64,000 nucleotides of DNA, taken from the NCBI GenBank assembly GCA_963678705.1, contig OY783205.1, forward strand, positions 16,616,001 through 16,680,000, written 5' to 3'. The notes below the pieces were generated by a model, which saw only the letters and a program-made list of their open reading frames with translations, ran no database searches and was not told the origin of the DNA. The stretch's first letter is position 1. Every line of letters starts with the position of its first letter. The stretch is from Panorpa germanica. Its lineage: Eukaryota > Arthropoda > Insecta > Mecoptera > Panorpidae. Position numbers and translations under genes: made by a program. Shown in pieces: positions 45,836 to 57,065 of the stretch.

Positions 45836-46180
45836 GTCTAATACACAACCTTCACAATAAGCAAATAAAAACTCAGTTTTTAGGGATTCCCTTTCACACC
45901 GTTATTACACGAAACGAACAAGTTGATCATTATGCTAAAGAAGCAATCCATGAAAAAAGCAAAAATCTGAGCAAAAATTAAAAATGTAATAAATTGTTCA
46001 TGGCAGGAAGAATGGAACGAAGAAACTGGAAACAAATTACAGACACTTACCTGTCGTAATAAAGAGAAGGCTGAAAGTAGTAATATGTAGACTCATGTTA
46101 GGTCATACAAATCGTACTAATATCTACTTATGTGAACAATGTAACAGCCCACTAACGGTTAAGCATATTAAAAAATATTT

Positions 46181-46999
46181 ATAGATAATATCTAGATATT
46201 TACTAGATATATTAATATCTAGTAACTGTAGCTAACTAGTATAGTTCTGATTTAACAAATATCTACTAAAAACACGACTCCGTAGTAGGAGATCTTACGT
46301 AAAAAGATATGGAATATTTTATTATTTGCGAATGTACACAATTATAATCTCAATACACACTGCAAATTTTACTTTTCTATCTTTTGTAGTTCGCCAAATA
46401 TTTTCAAAAGTGTTTTTTCTTAATTTTCGTTATTCCAAAATAACATTTGCCACGGAAATTCAGGGAAAATTTCAAGAACGTAATAAGTGTTAAAAGTTTT
46501 TCCTCTACAAAAACATTAAAATTCGAGATGCCATATGCGACCTCGGATAAATATAAACCGTTAAAGATAAAACCATAAAATAACCGCTACCAATTACGGT
46601 GTAGTTAAAACTCAACTACGAAAACGAATGCGTCTTCGCGTTTGAAATAGAGACTCACATTCTGAAAATGTATTGTGAATTAATATGTTGATGATCTCTT
46701 TTCAATTTTTGATAAAAACAGACTAAAATTTCAGACCTAAAATTTAAAAGTTTAAAGATTGCTTTTATGTTTTATACTATTTATGATTAATTATAGTATC
46801 CACTAATAAAGAAAAATAATAAAAACCAATTTCATACTTAATATTATAAATATTGTCTATTCGGTGTTTTTCTAAAAAACACTAAAATTTTAAATATCTT
46901 AAAAATTGTGCACTTTTTTTTTATATATAGTTTCTCGGGCTTCTTAGGCACGTAGCCTTTTATCGCCCCTAATATTGTTCTGCTTCTTCTTATACGTTA
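46181..46999. other. AT-rich stretch without recognisable gene
   Basis: Nothing recognised between the LINE remnant and the 3' end of Helitron copy 2. Confidence 0.5.
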
Positions 47000-47251
47000 C
47001 TAGCAAACCCGGCGAACTCCGTTTCGCCATCAGATGGCTTCGTTTTATGTAACATTTCGTTTGGTGATTAAAAGATGAAGAGAAAATTTTTTTTTGTTTT
47101 ATATTTGAAAAGGAAAAATTTTATTTCATTTCACAACAGTAATGAATTCATTTCGATTAGTGTTATTTAGTTGAACTTCTCTAAGTAAATGAAAGTGAAT
47201 CCAAAGTAAATACTGAATCGAAGCGTTATACGTGTCCGCCAATTATCCGTT

Positions 47252-49356
47252 TCATTGAAGTGCTCTTTGGTAAACCACATTTTTTGTTTTTTGGTCTGAC
47301 GTTAACACAAAGAAAGCGGATGGTTTCCCATCTCGTGAACACGCAACGTATAACTGCCCATGTGAAAAACAATGATTTTCTAAATTTATCCCGCAAACAC
47401 TAAGCGATTGGCCTCGCGACTTGTTAATTGTCATTGCGAACGCAAGGCGAACTGGAAATTGCAATCGTTTGAAGTCAAACGGAAGATCAGTCGGAATCAT
47501 TGGTATTCGAGGAATACATACATTTTCACCTGCGTACTTTCCGTTAATAATGGTTGCCTCAATCAAATTCGGAATAAGTCTTTTTATCGAAAGTCGAGTA
47601 CCGTTGCAAAGTCGCGGTGGATTCAAATTACGCAATATCATAATAACTGTACCAACTTTGAGTTGCAAGTTATGTGGTGGAAATCCTGGTAACTCCAGAG
47701 AGTTCAAAAACTCCGTTGGATAATTTACTACATCATCGGGATTTGTTATGGAATCAACGGATTTGTATGTCACCAAATCGCCAGCAATTTTTGATTTAAT
47801 GGTAAAATTCAGTGCGTGTACATCATTATTCTTTGCGGCAAGAATTGCTCGTTGACTTAACCAAGCATAATTCTGATAATTCTCACTAATGTTTGGGAAA
47901 ACATTTTCAATAAGAGCTAATTGAGAGTCTACAAATCGGCAAAAGTCGTTGGTAAGAGTAATTAATCCAGATGTCGCATCAACTGGGACTTTTCCATTTC
48001 CAACAGTTAACAATTGTTTGGAAAATTGTGCAGCACTTTGATCATTTTGAAGTTGAACTCTCATGTTAGTGGTCGCTGCGAATGGATCTGCTTCACACAT
48101 TGCAAAGAAGCTAGTCAATGTTGTCGATGGTGGTCTCTCAGCTCGTTGTGCCGCATTAGCTTCAGTGAAGTAAACTCTTCGGCCATTTTCCAAATGCACT
48201 GCTAAATGTACTACTGTGGGATATCTTTCATGAATTTGAAATGACAATAATCGCCACAGTGCTTCATTAGTACTGACGTATCTGCCCATTTGGAAGTTGC
48301 TGACTTCGTCATTCGCATTTTCCGACGCAATACCAAACACAGCCATGTCGCTGCCTTTTGTGACGTACTTGCACAAATATTTGATTGATTTGGCCGAATG
48401 ACAACTCTCAAAGTTTGCATGTGTTTCAAAAATTCGTGATAGCAGCGGGCAATATGGTACAATGAATTCATTTCCGATCTCAATCTCTTGATTTTTAACT
48501 TTAACTTTGATAGTTTGACCATTATCTTCTTTTGAACGCCGACGATAAACTGGATATCCATCGTTCCCTGTGACTGTTTCAGCAACTAACGGTCGCGGAT
48601 ATCGTATTGTGCACTTTCCATCAGCCATGCAAGGCGATAATGGATTTAATGCACCGCACGGTCCATGCACCATCTGTGTCGTCACAATGTCGTGTAGATG
48701 GGGATCAGTGACTGGATCAGGAATTTTAGCTAATATGATGTCATCCACTTCATTTGAATATAATTTGTTCAGCAACCAAATTAGGATATGAGCATGCGGT
48801 AGTCCACGCTTCTGCCATTCCACCGAGTACATATAACAACGTGTGTCACCAAAAACTCGATACTTAGTAAGCACATCTATCATAACCTTGAGCTTTTGCT
48901 GAAATCCTCTGGCGATTATGACATGGCGATCTTGCGGTTTTTGGCCCGGTTTCAACTCACGTTCAATTTCTGTCCACTTCGGATAGCACGTGAACGTAAT
49001 AAATAAATCCGGAGTTCCATAATTTCGCGCGTACGTCATAGCGTCTTGAGCGTATTCGTGCATGTGTCGTGGGCTTCCGATATAAGATGATGGGAGAATC
49101 GTCAGACGTCCAATATTCTGAACATCACCATCTGAATGAATAGCATCACGCAAGTGTATATAGTCCTCAGATCGTAGCTTTGCCTGATTGAATCGGATGA
49201 ACGCTAAACGTTCGGTCTCGACTTTGACATACATGTCGACAGCGAATTGCTGGAATAGCCGACGGCACTTCAGAACGACATTCTCGTCATGTGTACGAAT
49301 CATCATACGATACGCATAGTAATTCATTGCGCTTAGATTTTTAATCGTTGATACGC
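47252..49356 (-). pseudogene. Helitron copy 2 exon 3: Rep fused in frame to helicase C-terminus
   Basis: An open frame of 720 codons (from 49414, the first 19 intronic). Rep motifs: FTCYPKW at about 141-147 (Asn to Tyr against copy 1), an intact HUH site GLPHAHILIW with HAH at 207-209, and tyrosines in KYLCKYVTKG. After DPFAAT it jumps directly to NMRVQLQNDQSA in the helicase C-terminal half and runs through TINKSRGQSLSVCG and YVACSRDG to the normal stop. Walker A and B are deleted, so the fused protein could not be an active helicase. It would still carry the Rep fold if translated. Confidence 0.85.
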
Positions 49357-49437
49357 CTGAAAATGCAAAATTAAATGAATTGTTAATGGAAACCAATAAT
49401 AGCAATAATAGCAATAATTAGTGTGTGAATATTGTAC

Positions 49438-50553
49438 CTGTAATTGGATCGACCATCTTCAACGTGATGTCGTATCCGTCTTGCCCTTGCCAATAAATGA
49501 TTGGATATTGTAACGCATCGTACAAACGATGTGTCTCGGTTACACGATGCATGATATTGCTTCTTCGCTTAACGACAATGTCTCGCAATTTAGTTGGATC
49601 GCCAACAATAATTGCAGCAACATCATTAACGGTGGGTGCATTGAATCTTCGCACATGTTCACCTGTTGGGGTACAATCCGCTCTTATGACAAATTTGTGC
49701 GTATCCGATGGCATTCGTTCCAATGCTGTTTTGAACATATTAACCACAGCATTATTAGCGTGAAAAAATGCTTGCGACTGTTCAATAATTTGTCTCTTTA
49801 ACTGTTGTGTTCCCTGTATATTGCACCGCACATTCAGCTGATCCACCATCGACGAAATGAAATATATTTGCTGAAATTGATGCGGTTCATCTGGTGTTGG
49901 CACCATTGAACCATGCAAATGATATATTTGTCCTTGTATCTGTAATTGCAAACAATCATTTGTTGAAGAATACGGTGTAACTTCTGATCGTGTGATGGTG
50001 TAGTGTGTGGTGTATATGTAGTTGTTATGTGTTGCAATTCATTGTGTTGGTGTGAGTGATTGGTTATGTGTGTTGTATCTTTTACCTTGCAAGTCGGCAT
50101 GAAGCCGCGTTCTCGAATGATATTAGCTCCAAAGGAAGTCATGCGAAAGCAGTTATTGTATTCAAGGATGTGTTGAAGAAAATGGCTGGAATCGGGATTG
50201 CTTCCATCGAACAATGGTTTCAGTGGCTGTGGTGGTGAAAGTAATGGATCCAGTTTGACTTTTCCACTTGCGCAGCACAATCCAGCCGTTTCTCTTTTGA
50301 ACTTTTGAACGCATTGCAATATTGGATATAGTCGTCGTTGGTCCAATATCTAAATTTTCATCATCACTGTAGTTCGCAGTGGGATCTTATTGGAATGCCA
50401 AGCGATTGTATGATGCCAATGATCTTGTTGTCTCAATCGAGCATTTTCTCTTATTATATTTTGTCTTTCTTCGCTTAACTTCTGTGAATACACTTGTTGC
50501 TGGCTTGCATGTCTTGTGCGGCGGCCGATGTTCGCACGTCGTCCTCTAGCCAT
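49438..50553 (-). pseudogene. Helitron copy 2 exons 1 and 2
   Basis: Exon 2 (49939-49438) is open and matches copy 1 (QGQIYHLHGSMVPTPDEPHQ). Exon 1 starts at 50553 (MARGRRANIGRRTRH) and should end at the donor at 50086/50085, but it is broken by a deletion and frame changes around 50425 and 50310. The introns are 146 and 81 bp, the same as in copy 1. Full-length Rep/helicase could not start normally in this copy. Confidence 0.8.
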
Positions 50554-51024
50554 TTTGGACTATGGACAGAGTGGTGAATGTAACCTGAAATGCACGATCC
50601 ACATAATTTACACAGCTCAACTTACCACCTTAAAGACAAATGCCTGCTGTTGAAATTAAATAAAAATTTGCACAATACACGTGATTGATTTGATGGTTTC
50701 TATTTGAAATGTTAGGAAACGAATAACTTATTTTTTTAACTTTTTTTTCACAATTTCACAGTCAACACAATACCGGTTTGTCACATGAAATTAACTGAGC
50801 AGAGAACAATGAGTAGCTGTCAAACAATATATCACGCACCGGCGCCATCTTCCTAAAATGATGGTGCTGTATGTGAAAAATGATTTTCCCGCTTTTTGTT
50901 GAAATTTTTTCTGAATTTTCTTTGCAATAAACCTCACGGAGCCCGAGACCTTTCCAACGAATGCAAAACCGTAGAAATCGGTTCGTGCGTTCTAGAGTTA
51001 TAGCGTCAGGAAGGAATACCCGAC

Positions 51025-51060
51025 TTATTTTTATATAGTAGATTATTTTTATATAGTAGA
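51025..51060. repeat. 18-bp duplication of the Helitron copy 2 5' end
   Basis: TATTTTTATATAGTAGA occurs twice in direct succession (ends at 51042 and 51060), duplicating the terminal bases of the Helitron. Confidence 0.85.
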
Positions 51061-51079
51061 TATATAAGATATATATATA

Positions 51080-52741
51080 TCCGGTAATAAAATCGTATAT
51101 GGTATCTTCTAAACGGCGCCTACAAAGTTTTTTAAATTTTGATATTATGTAAAGGATGAATTTCTAAGACTTTCTACGTCCCTGAAGTTTTCCTTGAATT
51201 TCCCTGGAAAAACTTATTCTGGAATAACTGGAAAAATGGAAAAAATACTTTTCTAAATATCTGACGGACTAGAAAAGATAGAAAACTGAAATTTAGTATG
51301 TGTATTGAGATGATAATTGTGCACATTTGCCAATAGTTGGACGTTTGAAATTTGAGTTCAGTAGCGGTGCGAATTTCTGGGGGCAATGTTAAAATAGAGT
51401 TAGGACGTTCAAATTTAATATGTAGGCTCGCTCTAGACAGTCATTAATGAAAAAAAATAAACAGCCCTAAATTTCCAGTGGCGGCAAGAGTTAAAACAGT
51501 AAAAGCCAGAAATATTGAAAAAGTAGTATTAAATCTTAGGGTATTGAGACATTAATTGCGCATGTTAGCCAATAATTGGATAACCAAAATTTTAATTCAG
51601 TAGCGGCGTGACTTTTTGGGGGCAATGTCGCAATAGAGATAGCAAGTTGATACTTGGAACGTAGGCCCTATATAGAGTGTCATTAAAGACAAACTATAGA
51701 AAACTGAAACTTTCCAGAGGCGGCGGGCACTGGGGGCTAAAAACCAGAAATATGAAATATATAGAGATGAATGGCTATAGTTTAGAATATATGTTCTTAG
51801 GTATAAACAAAATAGATCCCTGTGCTAAAATTTGACAAACTTTTTTAGTAGCAGTGGTATGTGGGGGGGCCAAAATATAAATACAAAGCTGAAATTTAGT
51901 ATGCAGATATAGATTGACATATTAATAATGAAAATATCAAGAAACTACATTTTCTTATGTGTACCATTAGAGCAGGGGGTGATAAACCGAGTATAATACC
52001 AATGTAGGGGTTCAACAACGATATTTTGCATGTAAAATATTAAATAGATAATTAATTTTAGAAATTCAAATTTTATACAGTAGCAGATTTAGATTAATAT
52101 TTAGTGAGTTTGTAGGCAAAGTGCTACGAAATCGGGCGAGAGGAAGAAAAGTAAAGAACTTGAAAACTATGTATGTGCATATTTGTTATAATTGAAAACT
52201 AGAAATTCAAAAATTAAAAAGGGGGGCTAAAGAAATTCGGGGTTCCGGTAGGGAACTTTGGAGAAAGTTGATATTCTGAATTCTAGAGTATTTAAGTATA
52301 TTATTAGTAAAAAAAAAATAAAAATTTCAAAATTTTATTTGGGGGCACGGGGGCAGTATTTGCCGAAAGTAAAAATTGTGCTAGAAAGTTGAAATTTTGT
52401 ATATAGGCTAACCTTGGTAACTTATTTACGAATCGAAAAAAAAAATCCTAAATTTTGAAAAAAAGTTGGTCAAATAACGCATAAATTGAAAATTATTTTT
52501 ATTTTGATAAAAAAAATATATTTTCTTAGTCAATTTATTATTAAGCGAGTTTATTATTTCAATTTAAAAATAAAGTTAAATATGAAATGTAATTACAAAT
52601 TATTTTATTGGTTTCAAATCATACACGCCAAAAAGACGTCGCCTTGCGACGGGGGTAAACGTTACTTTAATTTAAATTTTTACATGAAGTTCAAGCCACA
52701 CACAAAAGACAGACGTCGCTTGCGACGGGGGTAAAAGCTAG
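51080..52741 (+). mobile_element. Non-autonomous Helitron, 1.66 kb
   Basis: Starts TCCGGTA after A inside an AT run and ends with a perfect hairpin CGTCGC-TT-GCGACG, then GGGGGTAAAAGCTAG, then host G. No protein is encoded. The 5' two thirds consists of degenerate modules with a period near 230 bp (recurring GTAGCGGCG...GGGGGCAATG). The last 500 bp matches the units at 60.2-63.4 kb. The 5' part matches 63423 to the window end. Confidence 0.85.
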
Positions 52742-52751
52742 TGATAAATAT

Positions 52752-53745
52752 AAAGTCGAAGAACCTGGTTTCACAATTATTATTTGTAGGTAGTTAAATT
52801 AGGTAAAGAAAGTATTTATGCATGGTACGATCTCACTTGAGTGTAGAAAATAATGAACCAGCTTAAGCCATAAACACGTTTAGGTAAAGGAGAATCTAAA
52901 TACCTTAGGGTGGGGGTAATAGGGCGGATATACAAGTACATCTATCATTTCCAATAAGAAATATCAAAACAATTGTACTATGCTTTTGAACCATAGATGG
53001 TGCTAATATTGGTTTGCGTCCAATTGTAATGGGTTTGCAATACGCTTTTTTAAATGTGTTAGCAAAAGGCTGGTAAACTTCTTATCTCTGGTCAGATCTC
53101 TTAAAAGGTATTTAAATAAGTCCATTGGCTTTCATATTTTTTTGAAATACCGAAATTTCGACATTTCAATTACTGTTTTAACGCATAATTATTAGTCAAA
53201 GTTATGACGTCACTCATTTACTATTGAAGGTTGTGATTTAATAAGCCAGACGTGGCGAACCTTTTTATGTGCGCATTCCAGAAAATTACAAATATTATTT
53301 ATCGGGTTGCTGACGTGCTGGAAAATTTTTAATTAGGAAAAACTGATACAAAAATTGGAGTTTCAGAATTTTATTTAGAGAATTTCAAAAATGATTATAC
53401 AAAAGCTAAACAAAACATATATTATGCTTCTATACATAATACTTTTACCTTGTAGCTACATAGTAACAATCTGTTAATGTACAAATAAATTTAAAAAATA
53501 ACGACCAACGCTACAAAATGTGAATACGTAATAATAATTTCCAATACGTACAAGAACAAGCGGACTAAGCAAAAATAGGAATATATTTCCAGTATCAAAA
53601 TTGACAAAACAAACATCATACTTATTCATTTGCAGAAAGATCAAAAAATTTAAAATCCAAAGAAAAATAAATTAAATTTTGAATTTTTCATCAACGCCGA
53701 TTTTCACAATCACTATACTTCTAGATTAGAACAATACTTGTGCCC
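52752..53745. repeat. Dispersed 1-kb repeat, copy 2
   Basis: Same orientation and order as 19311-20290. The hAT-like end inside it reads CAGACGTGGCGAACCT. The match ends near 53745, where the gypsy integrase remnant begins. Confidence 0.7.
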
Positions 53746-53789
53746 ACCGAAGAACAAGTCAATAAGACTTAGAAGCAACTCAATTGAAA

Positions 53790-54235
53790 TAAGGGCAATC
53801 AAATGAAATAGAATACTTAAAAAATAAAGGATTTACATTAAAGAATTGTTAATAGACAATTGTATTTTGTGCAAATCCTCTAAATGTGAACGACACCCCA
53901 CTAAAACTCGTTTGAACATCACTCAGACCCCAAATAAACCAATTCAAATAACACATTCACTACCGATAAGAAAGAATATCTAACAATAATAGATCGCTTA
54001 AGTAAATACTGAAAGGCAAATACTAGGTAAAAACAGTATAGAAAAAGTAAAAAATAATAATAGAGGTACTATCCACATTACCAATACCTCAAACTGTAAT
54101 TATGGATCAAGGATCTGAATTTATAAATGTAGGAATAATAGAACTATTAGCTACACTAAAATAGAAATGCAGTTTACCACATCAGGACATCATAATGGAG
54201 AGACTACATAGCATACTGATGTAGCATTATAGAAT
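53790..54235 (+). pseudogene. Gypsy-type integrase remnant
   Basis: Broken plus-strand frames read NCILCKSSKCERHPTK (end of the zinc domain), then TIIDRLSKY (first catalytic Asp region) and VIMDQGSEFINVGIIELLA (second Asp). The Glu region is decayed. The element is unrelated in detail to the intact gypsy at 3.8-11.3 kb. No LTRs were found. Confidence 0.7.
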
Positions 54236-54237
54236 TA

Positions 54238-54662
54238 CTAGCTTTTACCCCCGTCGCAAGCGACGTCTGTCTTTTGTGTGTGGCTTGAACTTCATGTAAA
54301 AATTTAAATTCCACCAGAGTTTACCCCCGCCGCAAAGCGTCATTTTGGCGTGTATATTTGAAACCAATAAAATAATTCGTAATTACATTTCATATTTAAT
54401 TCTATTTTTAAATTGAAATAATAAACTCGCACACATAGCCTTTACCACGTATAAATTGTCTAAAAAAATATATATTTTTATCAAACTAAAAAAAATTTAT
54501 GAGTTATTTGACCAAATATTTTTTTCAAAATTTGGGTTTTTTTTTTGATTTGTAAATAAGTTACCAAGGTTAGCATATATACAAAATTTCAACTTTCTAG
54601 TACAATTTTTACTCTCGGCAAATACTGTCCCCGTGCCCCCAAATAAAATTTTGAAATTTTGA
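54238..54662 (-). mobile_element. Helitron 3' tail joined to F-box copy C
   Basis: On the minus strand it ends with CGTCGC-TT-GCGACG, GGGGGTAAAAGCTAG at 54238, then T, and contains a second decayed hairpin further in. It matches the last 420 bp of the units at 60-63 kb. Its upstream part is missing: at 54660-54672 the sequence turns directly into F-box/LRR exon sequence of the same orientation. Confidence 0.85.
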
Positions 54663-55391
54663 ATTTGATTTGAATATTTTGTAATAATATTTGCAACATT
54701 GAGTCATCTGTCAATTCAATATGCAGTGATTTGAAACTGGTATATCTATTTAATATGCGCATCTGGTCTTTATCTAATTTGGCGTCTAAATACAGTGAAT
54801 CCAACTGCCAATTTTCCATGCACTTTAAAAGTATGATGAGATTTAGTTGTCTGAATCCAATCAATGTTAGTGACTTAAGTGAGCTTCGTAATTTCTCAAA
54901 ACACATACCATCGACACGTGTGTAATTAAAATCACGAATGGTCACTTCCTGAAGCCCGGGATTTCTTTGAAATAACAGTCCCAACACATTATCATCAACT
55001 ACATCGACGTTAATTGAAAGTGACTTTAACGTGGTCAAACTGCTTAATGCTACCACTTCTTCATTTATCAATGGTATCGTCGGTATGTTCAAAACTTCTA
55101 TTTGATGACAATGTGTACTGATGGCAAAAAAAAGGTTTTTAAACTCTTCTAAATATCGCTTTCTAGTTAACTTCAGAGTCCGTATATCTTAATCAATGAT
55201 TAATCAATTGTAGAGATTTGGTTGTCTAGAAATTCGTCAACATCGAGTACTCGGAGCCTCCGCCAATGTGAATCCACAGCTTCGAAATGTCCACGAAACA
55301 CTGTACTAAAATTAAGTACGTCGTTGTACTGTAGAAATGACAGTATCGGCGACACACTATAACTATCTAAAGTTTCCATGAACGTTTCCAT
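54663..55391 (-). pseudogene. F-box/LRR gene copy C, 5' fragment
   Basis: Starts METFMETLDSYSVSPILSFL at 55391 and covers the first half of exon 1 of copy A, up to DDSMLQILLQN. A frame change near 55190 separates the F-box part from the LRR part. The 200 bp upstream (55392-55585) matches the region upstream of copy A. The rest of exon 1 and exons 2-3 are replaced by a Helitron tail. Not functional as a full gene. Confidence 0.85.
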
Positions 55392-55658
55392 GACGATTGC
55401 GTTAAGGAGATCTTGCTTACACCTATAAAAATGTGAATTTGAATTTAAAATTAAATTTGTCGCTAGAAAAGTCGTAACAGAACATGTACTACATTTTAAA
55501 AATTGTCGGAGCGGGGTGGCCCTTTTATTGTAATTTTAATGGTCATTACAGCAATAGTTATCTGGACGTGAAATTAATTATTTTATCTACCTATTATAAT
55601 GTTCGTAGTTGTTAAACTGTTCCACCGTTTATATGAAAAACCCATAAGAACGCGTGTT

Positions 55659-55671
55659 TATATATATAGTA
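55659..55671. repeat. Target site duplication of the Jockey element (left)
   Basis: TATATATATAGTA, 13 bp, repeated exactly at 60158-60170 directly after the A tail. Confidence 0.88.
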
Positions 55672-55672
55672 G

Positions 55673-55707
55673 TCATTCAGCTCATTGCAACTGAAGCGAG
55701 TGGACGT
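55673..55707 (+). promoter_or_regulatory. Internal LINE promoter: initiator plus DPE
   Basis: Initiator TCATTC at 55673-55678 with A+1 at 55675. GGACG at 55702-55706 is exactly +28 to +32, matching the DPE consensus RGWYV. It sits at the very first bases of the element next to the target duplication, the arrangement known for Jockey-clade LINEs. Confidence 0.75.
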
Positions 55708-55841
55708 ATTTTGTTTACTGTGCGTAAAACAAATAATAGATTCATTTCTATTCTGTTATAGTCTATTGTGTGTACTGAATTAATAACAAAAACTATTGTG
55801 CAAATAAAATACCAGCAGGAATTTTAAGATTTTAAAATTTA

Positions 55842-57065
55842 GTGATTGATTTTAGTGAAAAACATATAGTTGTGGGTACATTTGAATATGGGTGTCATAA
55901 AACACCAATAATGTGCGATGCATCGGTAGATCAATCCCAAAGCGGGTGGCAAGATGTTAACCCGAGGAAAAAAAAGAGGAACAGCCCTGTAACCCAGAGA
56001 AATGTAAGGCAGAAAACCTTGGGAGATTATTGGCTAAATAAAATCCATACAGAAAACAGATTCAAAAATCTTCCGGTGGAATCCAATAATGATGATAAAC
56101 CTGTTACCGTAGAACCTAAGCCACCACCATTATTCATATATGGAGTATTAGACATGCGACCGCTCACTACCCTGCTAGAAATGCATGCAAAAGATGCTTA
56201 TCAGAGTAAGCTTATAGGAGGATCGCAAGTCAAGCTACAGATCAAAGACGTAGAAACATACCAAAAAATTATAAAGTTACTACAAGAAAAGAAAACGGAG
56301 TTCCACACGTATCAGCAGAAAGCCGACAAGAATTACAAAGTAGTAATAAAAGATCTTCATCATACCACAGACATTGGAGTTCTGAAAACCGAAATAAACA
56401 AGCTGGGCCATAAAGTGACTCGAATCACTAACATCAAACACAGGGTGTCTAAAAATCCACTTCCACTTTTCTTTGTTGAAATAGAACAAGGCCCAAACAA
56501 CAAGTCCATCTACGATGTAATGTTCCTGTGTCATTCCAGGGTAAAGATTGAACCACCTCGTTTTAAAAGAGAAGTGCCACAATGTTTGAACTGTCAAAGG
56601 TACGGCCATACTAGGTCCTACTGTCACAGAAGAGAAAGATGTGTTAAGTGCGCAGGAGACCATCTCACAACTTTGTGCGCCTGGAAAGATAAAGAGAACG
56701 AAAATGTGAAGTGTGTTCTCTGCGGACAAAAGCATCCAGCAAACTACAAGGGTTGCTCCGTGTATCAAGAGATTCTACAACGCAAATTTCCACCGCTCCG
56801 ACCAAAGTTGGTTAAGGAAGCACCAACTACACTACCAACTTCGTCTATACGAACAGGAACTTCTTTCGCCCAAGCCACTTCCAACAAACCAGGGGAAACT
56901 CAACAAACCAACTATGCGCATCAAAATCAAGAACAAACGCCCTCTCAGTCCAGTGATATAACTGAACTTAAGTCAATGATGAAAGGTCTTATGGAGCAAA
57001 TGGGCATAATGCTCAATTTGCTTACTACTCTTGTCACACGAATGCCACAATGTTCAACGTCCTAA
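55842..57065 (+). CDS. Jockey-like ORF1 (gag-like nucleic-acid-binding protein)
   Basis: 407 codons from the first ATG. A second ATG at 55911 (MCDASVDQSQ) is also a plausible start. A Lys/Arg-rich N-terminus is followed by the PRE_C2HC domain at about residues 140-220 (YKVVIKDLHHTTDIGVLKTE, KHRVSKNPLPLFFVEIE). Three Cys-rich knuckles follow at about 245-310 (CLNCQRYGHTRSYC, CVKCAGDHLTTLC, CVLCGQKHPANYKGC), then a Gln/Thr-rich linker and a short C-terminal coiled segment. It packages the LINE RNA by family analogy. It is fully open, and its stop overlaps the ORF2 start by a few codons. Confidence 0.9.
   Translation: MIDFSEKHIVVGTFEYGCHKTPIMCDASVDQSQSGWQDVNPRKKKRNSPVTQRNVRQKTLGDYWLNKIHTENRFKNLPVESNNDDKPVTVEPKPPPLFIYGVLDMRPLTTLLEMHAKDAYQSKLIGGSQVKLQIKDVETYQKIIKLLQEKKTEFHTYQQKADKNYKVVIKDLHHTTDIGVLKTEINKLGHKVTRITNIKHRVSKNPLPLFFVEIEQGPNNKSIYDVMFLCHSRVKIEPPRFKREVPQCLNCQRYGHTRSYCHRRERCVKCAGDHLTTLCAWKDKENENVKCVLCGQKHPANYKGCSVYQEILQRKFPPLRPKLVKEAPTTLPTSSIRTGTSFAQATSNKPGETQQTNYAHQNQEQTPSQSSDITELKSMMKGLMEQMGIMLNLLTTLVTRMPQCSTS

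Larger units (their letters stand above)
44745..46180 (+). pseudogene. LINE RNase H and C-terminal zinc region, split by a hAT element
   Basis: Before the hAT insertion: ILFLSDTLS and TLYTNHPIVQTVNRL. After it: IHNLHNKQIKTQFLGIPFH, then ITRNEQVDHYAKEAI (the RNase H end) and LMLGHTNRTNIYLCEQCNSP (Cys/His region). The joined order is that of an RNase H-bearing insect LINE, in the same direction as the endonuclease remnant at 43.5 kb, so both are probably one element. Confidence 0.7.
47000..51042 (-). mobile_element. Helitron copy 2, nearly complete with both ends
   Basis: The 5' end on the minus strand is TCTACTATATAAAAATAAG at 51042, repeated once just outside, to 51060. The 3' end is at 47000: a perfect hairpin GGCGAA-ACGGAG-TTCGCC, then GGGTTTGCTAG, then host T. 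About 4.0 kb. It shares the gene structure and most of the sequence of copy 1 and provides the empty site for the gypsy insertion there. An in-frame internal deletion removed the middle of the helicase. Confidence 0.93.

Noticed and set aside
54589-55092. A 167-codon LRR protein ending in the Helitron tail
   Set aside because: The C-terminal 30 or so codons are Helitron noncoding sequence and the F-box part is out of frame; treated as a gene fragment.
56280-56768. 162-codon minus-strand frame
   Set aside because: Antisense to the zinc-knuckle part of the LINE ORF1, with no similarity of its own.
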